Positions 3,941 through 6,497 of a DNA stretch of 6,497 bases are shown here, piece after piece (position 1 is the first letter of the stretch; each line of letters begins with the position of its first letter). The notes beneath the pieces are model-generated. The model searched no databases and was not told the origin of the DNA. It saw nothing but the letters and a program-made list of their open reading frames with translations. A program made the position numbers and the translations under genes. The DNA comes from Candidatus Aenigmatarchaeota archaeon (lineage in GTDB: Archaea; Aenigmatarchaeota; Aenigmatarchaeia; QMZS01). Location: the NCBI GenBank assembly GCA_003663295.1, contig QMZS01000053.1, positions 1-6,497 on the forward strand. Direction: 5' to 3'.

Positions 3941-5340
3941 AAAAAAGTATTTTGATAATAGTTACAATTATATCAATAATGATGTTCTCAACGTTAGTTT
4001 CAGCAGATTTAGAAAATTCTGCTTCAATATCGGTAAGTCTTGTGAATCAGGACCCTGATCCTGCAGTTGCAGGAGATATTGTTGAGGTTAGAGTTGGTAT
4101 TACAAATATTGGTGGTAAACCTGCAAATAATATTATGGTAGAGCTCGATCCTGCGTATCCTTTTGAGTTGTTGCCTGGTCACGAAGCTGTTCAGAAAGTT
4201 GGAACAATTAATGGGTATCAAGGCATTTATAGTGATGATACAAAAATAATAAAGTACAAAATCAGAGTTGATAAAGATGCAACTGCTGGAGAATATGAGC
4301 TTAAGGTTAAAACATATGAAGAAGGGTCATCATCAATGATAACAAGAAGTTTATCTTTAGATATTGAAAATAAAGAAAGTGCTGAAGTCATTTATATTGA
4401 TCAAGTCGAATTAATTCCTGGAAAAATCACACCTTTGAAATTTACTATTAATAATGTTGGTGCAACCCCTTTAAAAGATTTGACATTTAGTTGGGAGAAT
4501 GAAGATGACATAATCTTACCAGTTGGTTCAGATAATACTAAATATATTAAATATATTGACATTGGCGATAGTGCTGAATTAACTTTTAATGTTATTGCAA
4601 GTGCCACTGCAGATCCTAATCTCTATAAAATTGATTTATCATTAAAATATGATGATTCAATCACTAATGAAGAAACTGAAATAAACACAAAAGCAGGCGT
4701 ATATGTTGGTGGAGCTACTGATTTTGATGCTGCATTTTCGGGAGTTTCAAGCGGAGAATATTCTTTTGCTATTTCAAACATAGGAAGTGTTTCTGCAAGT
4801 TCAGTAACTGTAAAAGTTCCTGACCAACAAGGTTGGAGAGTATCTGGCAGCGATTCGGTAATTATTGGAAATCTCAATGAGGGAGATTATACGATTGTGA
4901 GTTTTAAATTACAAAAAACTGGAACTGGAATGAATTCTGTAAACACTAATCAAAAACTGACAAGAGATACTAGCACTCGGCAAAAAGAAATACCAACTCA
5001 GATGGTTGAAGATGCGCCCATTAAACTTGAAATAGTTTATACAGATTCCAGAGGTAATAGAAATACAATTGAAAAAGAAGTAAACATCGACTCATCTAAC
5101 ATTATTGGTGCTATATCTGGTGCAATGGGAGAGCGTATGGGTAGAATGAAAACTCAACAAAATCCTTTAAATCAAATATTGGAAAAAGGAAAATGGATAC
5201 TACTTGCTGTTGTACTTCTTACTGCATTTATAATCGTTAAAAAAAAATATAATAAAAGCAGATTAGAAGACCAAAAGTATTCTTACTCTAAAGCCATTAA
5301 GGACCTATTGAAATTCAATAAAAAGAGTAAGCGAAAATGA
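3937..5340 (+). CDS. COG1361-type extracellular multi-domain protein with C-terminal anchor
   Basis: A protein of 467 residues. A signal peptide (1-23, cleavage probable after VSA) is followed by about three beta-sandwich modules: 29-145, whose 'AGDIVEVRVGITNIGGKPANNIMVEL' pattern is typical of CARDB/NEW3-like archaeal S-layer-domain proteins; 149-240, with 'PGKITPLKFTINNVG'; and 254-386, with 'YSFAISNIGSVSASSVTVKV'. The third module carries a flexible insert rich in T, N and S (about 327-355). A G/M-rich linker (about 390-415) leads to one membrane helix (about 420-434) and a 33-residue lysine-rich cytoplasmic tail, so most of the protein faces outward. It lies between the ATPase and permease genes with 4-base overlaps on both sides, which points to a stoichiometric partner of the transporter, placed like MacA though unrelated in fold. 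No enzyme motif is seen. Confidence 0.85.
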   Translation: MKKSILIIVTIISIMMFSTLVSADLENSASISVSLVNQDPDPAVAGDIVEVRVGITNIGGKPANNIMVELDPAYPFELLPGHEAVQKVGTINGYQGIYSDDTKIIKYKIRVDKDATAGEYELKVKTYEEGSSSMITRSLSLDIENKESAEVIYIDQVELIPGKITPLKFTINNVGATPLKDLTFSWENEDDIILPVGSDNTKYIKYIDIGDSAELTFNVIASATADPNLYKIDLSLKYDDSITNEETEINTKAGVYVGGATDFDAAFSGVSSGEYSFAISNIGSVSASSVTVKVPDQQGWRVSGSDSVIIGNLNEGDYTIVSFKLQKTGTGMNSVNTNQKLTRDTSTRQKEIPTQMVEDAPIKLEIVYTDSRGNRNTIEKEVNIDSSNIIGAISGAMGERMGRMKTQQNPLNQILEKGKWILLAVVLLTAFIIVKKKYNKSRLEDQKYSYSKAIKDLLKFNKKSKRK

Positions 5341-6497
5341 AGTTACGCAAGTCATTTAAGTATGCTCTAAATATGGTCTTTCATGCTCAAGTTAGAAGTT
5401 GGCTAACTATTCTTGGAATAGTTATAGGTGTTGCTGCAGTAATCTCCATAATTTCTATGGGGGAAGCATTGCAACAAGATATGACTTCTCAACTAGGGGA
5501 TTTAGGGGGGGATATCCTGACTTTAACTGCCGGAGCATCAAAAGCTCAAGGATTTGGTCCTGGAAGAGAAAGATTTGGCGGTGGAGGAAGTGCAACTGCC
5601 AGTGAAGAAGAAGTTGTCATAGATAAAACCGATCTTCAGGTTTTGAAAGGAATAAGTGATATTAAATTATTAGATACACAAATAAAAGGATCAGCTGATA
5701 TTTATTATGTCGCAGAAAAAGGTTCAGTTTCTATTTATGGAGTAGATCCAACAACGTGGGCTCAAATTACAATATCAGAAATTGCAGAAGGAAGAATGTT
5801 AGGACCTTCAGATTCTAATGTTGTTGTTGTCGGTGGAAAGATAGCTAATGGTTTCTTTGATAAAAATCTTGGAGTCAATCAATTAGTAACAATTGAGGAT
5901 AAATTATTTCGAATAATCGGGATTTTAGATGACTCAAGCACTTCTATTTATATGCCAATAAATACAGCATATGAAATTCTTGAAGATAAAGAAAAAGGCG
6001 TATATGATTCTATTGTAATTCAAATAAAGGATGAGGATCAATTAGATTTAGCTATAGAAAATATAGAGAATAAATTACTTATAAGCAGACATGTAACAGC
6101 AGATAAAAAAGATTTTACAATTAAATCAAATGCTCAATCTAATGAAGCGAGAGCTGAGATGATGAGGTCAATGACAATATTTTTAACAGCAATAGCAGCA
6201 GTAGCTTTACTCGTAGGGGGGGTTGGAATTGCCAATACAATGTTCACATCTGTTCTTGAGAAAACTAAAGAAATTGGAATTATGAAAGCAATAGGTGCAA
6301 GAAATAATGATATAATGATTATTTTCTTGTTAAATGCTGCTTTGATTGGATTAATTGGTGGATTGTTAGGTGTTGTGTTTGGCTATTTACTTTCTGGAAC
6401 ACTTCCTGTATTAATGGGAGAAGCAGGAGGAATAATGAGTAAAATGAGTTCTACTGGAACTGTCATAAGTTTAAATAGTGTGATTCTTTCCTTAGGA
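5337..6497 (+). CDS. MacB-like ABC transporter permease, cut by the window end
   Basis: The frame is open from the ATG at 5337 to the window edge (387 codons, no stop). MacB-type permeases of this kind run to about 400-410 residues, so only the last helix is probably missing. Layout: TM1 (about 21-41, 'SWLTILGIVIGVAAVISIISMG'), a large extracellular MacB-periplasmic-core region (about 42-275), TM2 (about 278-298) with the family hallmark GGVGIANTM (294-302), a coupling segment EKTKEIGIMKAIGA (308-321) that contacts the ATPase, and TM3 (about 327-352). A glycine-rich insert (67-90) lies early in the extracellular part, as in many archaeal relatives. The ATGA overlap (5337-5340) with the COG1361 gene supports the start and coupled translation. 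With the ATPase it should form a type VII mechanotransmission transporter; substrate unknown. Confidence 0.93.
   Translation, partial: MKLRKSFKYALNMVFHAQVRSWLTILGIVIGVAAVISIISMGEALQQDMTSQLGDLGGDILTLTAGASKAQGFGPGRERFGGGGSATASEEEVVIDKTDLQVLKGISDIKLLDTQIKGSADIYYVAEKGSVSIYGVDPTTWAQITISEIAEGRMLGPSDSNVVVVGGKIANGFFDKNLGVNQLVTIEDKLFRIIGILDDSSTSIYMPINTAYEILEDKEKGVYDSIVIQIKDEDQLDLAIENIENKLLISRHVTADKKDFTIKSNAQSNEARAEMMRSMTIFLTAIAAVALLVGGVGIANTMFTSVLEKTKEIGIMKAIGARNNDIMIIFLLNAALIGLIGGLLGVVFGYLLSGTLPVLMGEAGGIMSKMSSTGTVISLNSVILSLG

Noticed and set aside
5399..5605. Plus-strand 68-codon frame within the permease
   Set aside because: It is a frame-shifted shadow of the MacB-like permease, which reads cleanly in the other frame from 5337 to the window end.

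Overview
The window looks like DNA from a low-GC archaeon, most likely a DPANN-type lineage such as Woesearchaeota or Pacearchaeota. The archaeal call rests on TATA boxes centred about 24-28 bases ahead of start codons with almost no leader, a COG1361-type 'S-layer domain' protein, a small HTH_45-like winged-helix regulator, and many short membrane proteins. The lineage guess is an impression from style, not a database match.

Layout. Positions 1-165 are non-coding, with a diverged pair of short hairpin repeats. Positions 166-1289 are an insertion sequence with 17-base imperfect terminal inverted repeats and one IS4/IS5-superfamily DDE transposase. Its reading frame runs out of the right repeat into host DNA before it stops. 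The IS sits in the 3' end of a small two-helix membrane protein gene on the minus strand (1546-1265), so the two genes end inside each other. About 1588-1868 is a gene-free block rich in hairpins and resembling a dispersed intergenic repeat or structured RNA. Positions 2822-1900 (minus) hold a two-gene operon: a seven-helix membrane protein and an overlapping winged-helix regulator. From 2946 to the right edge (plus) runs a four-gene operon: a lipoprotein with a four-cysteine domain, a MacB/LolD-type ABC ATPase, a COG1361 multi-domain surface protein with a C-terminal membrane anchor, and a MacB-like permease cut by the window end. Each of its three junctions is a 4-base ATGA stop/start overlap.

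How it fits together. The ATPase and permease should form a type VII (MacB/LolCDE/FtsX-like) mechanotransmission transporter. The anchored COG1361 protein and the lipoprotein are likely extracellular partners, in the position MacA holds in bacteria. The divergent promoter region (2823-2945) carries two copies of a 7-3-7 palindrome, GTGsACT-N3-AGTCCAC, 33 bp apart. Each copy abuts the BRE/TATA of one of the two divergent operons. The simplest model is that the winged-helix protein binds both copies and controls its own operon and the transporter operon together, with the seven-helix protein as a possible membrane sensor. This regulated surface-transporter locus is the most interesting system in the window.
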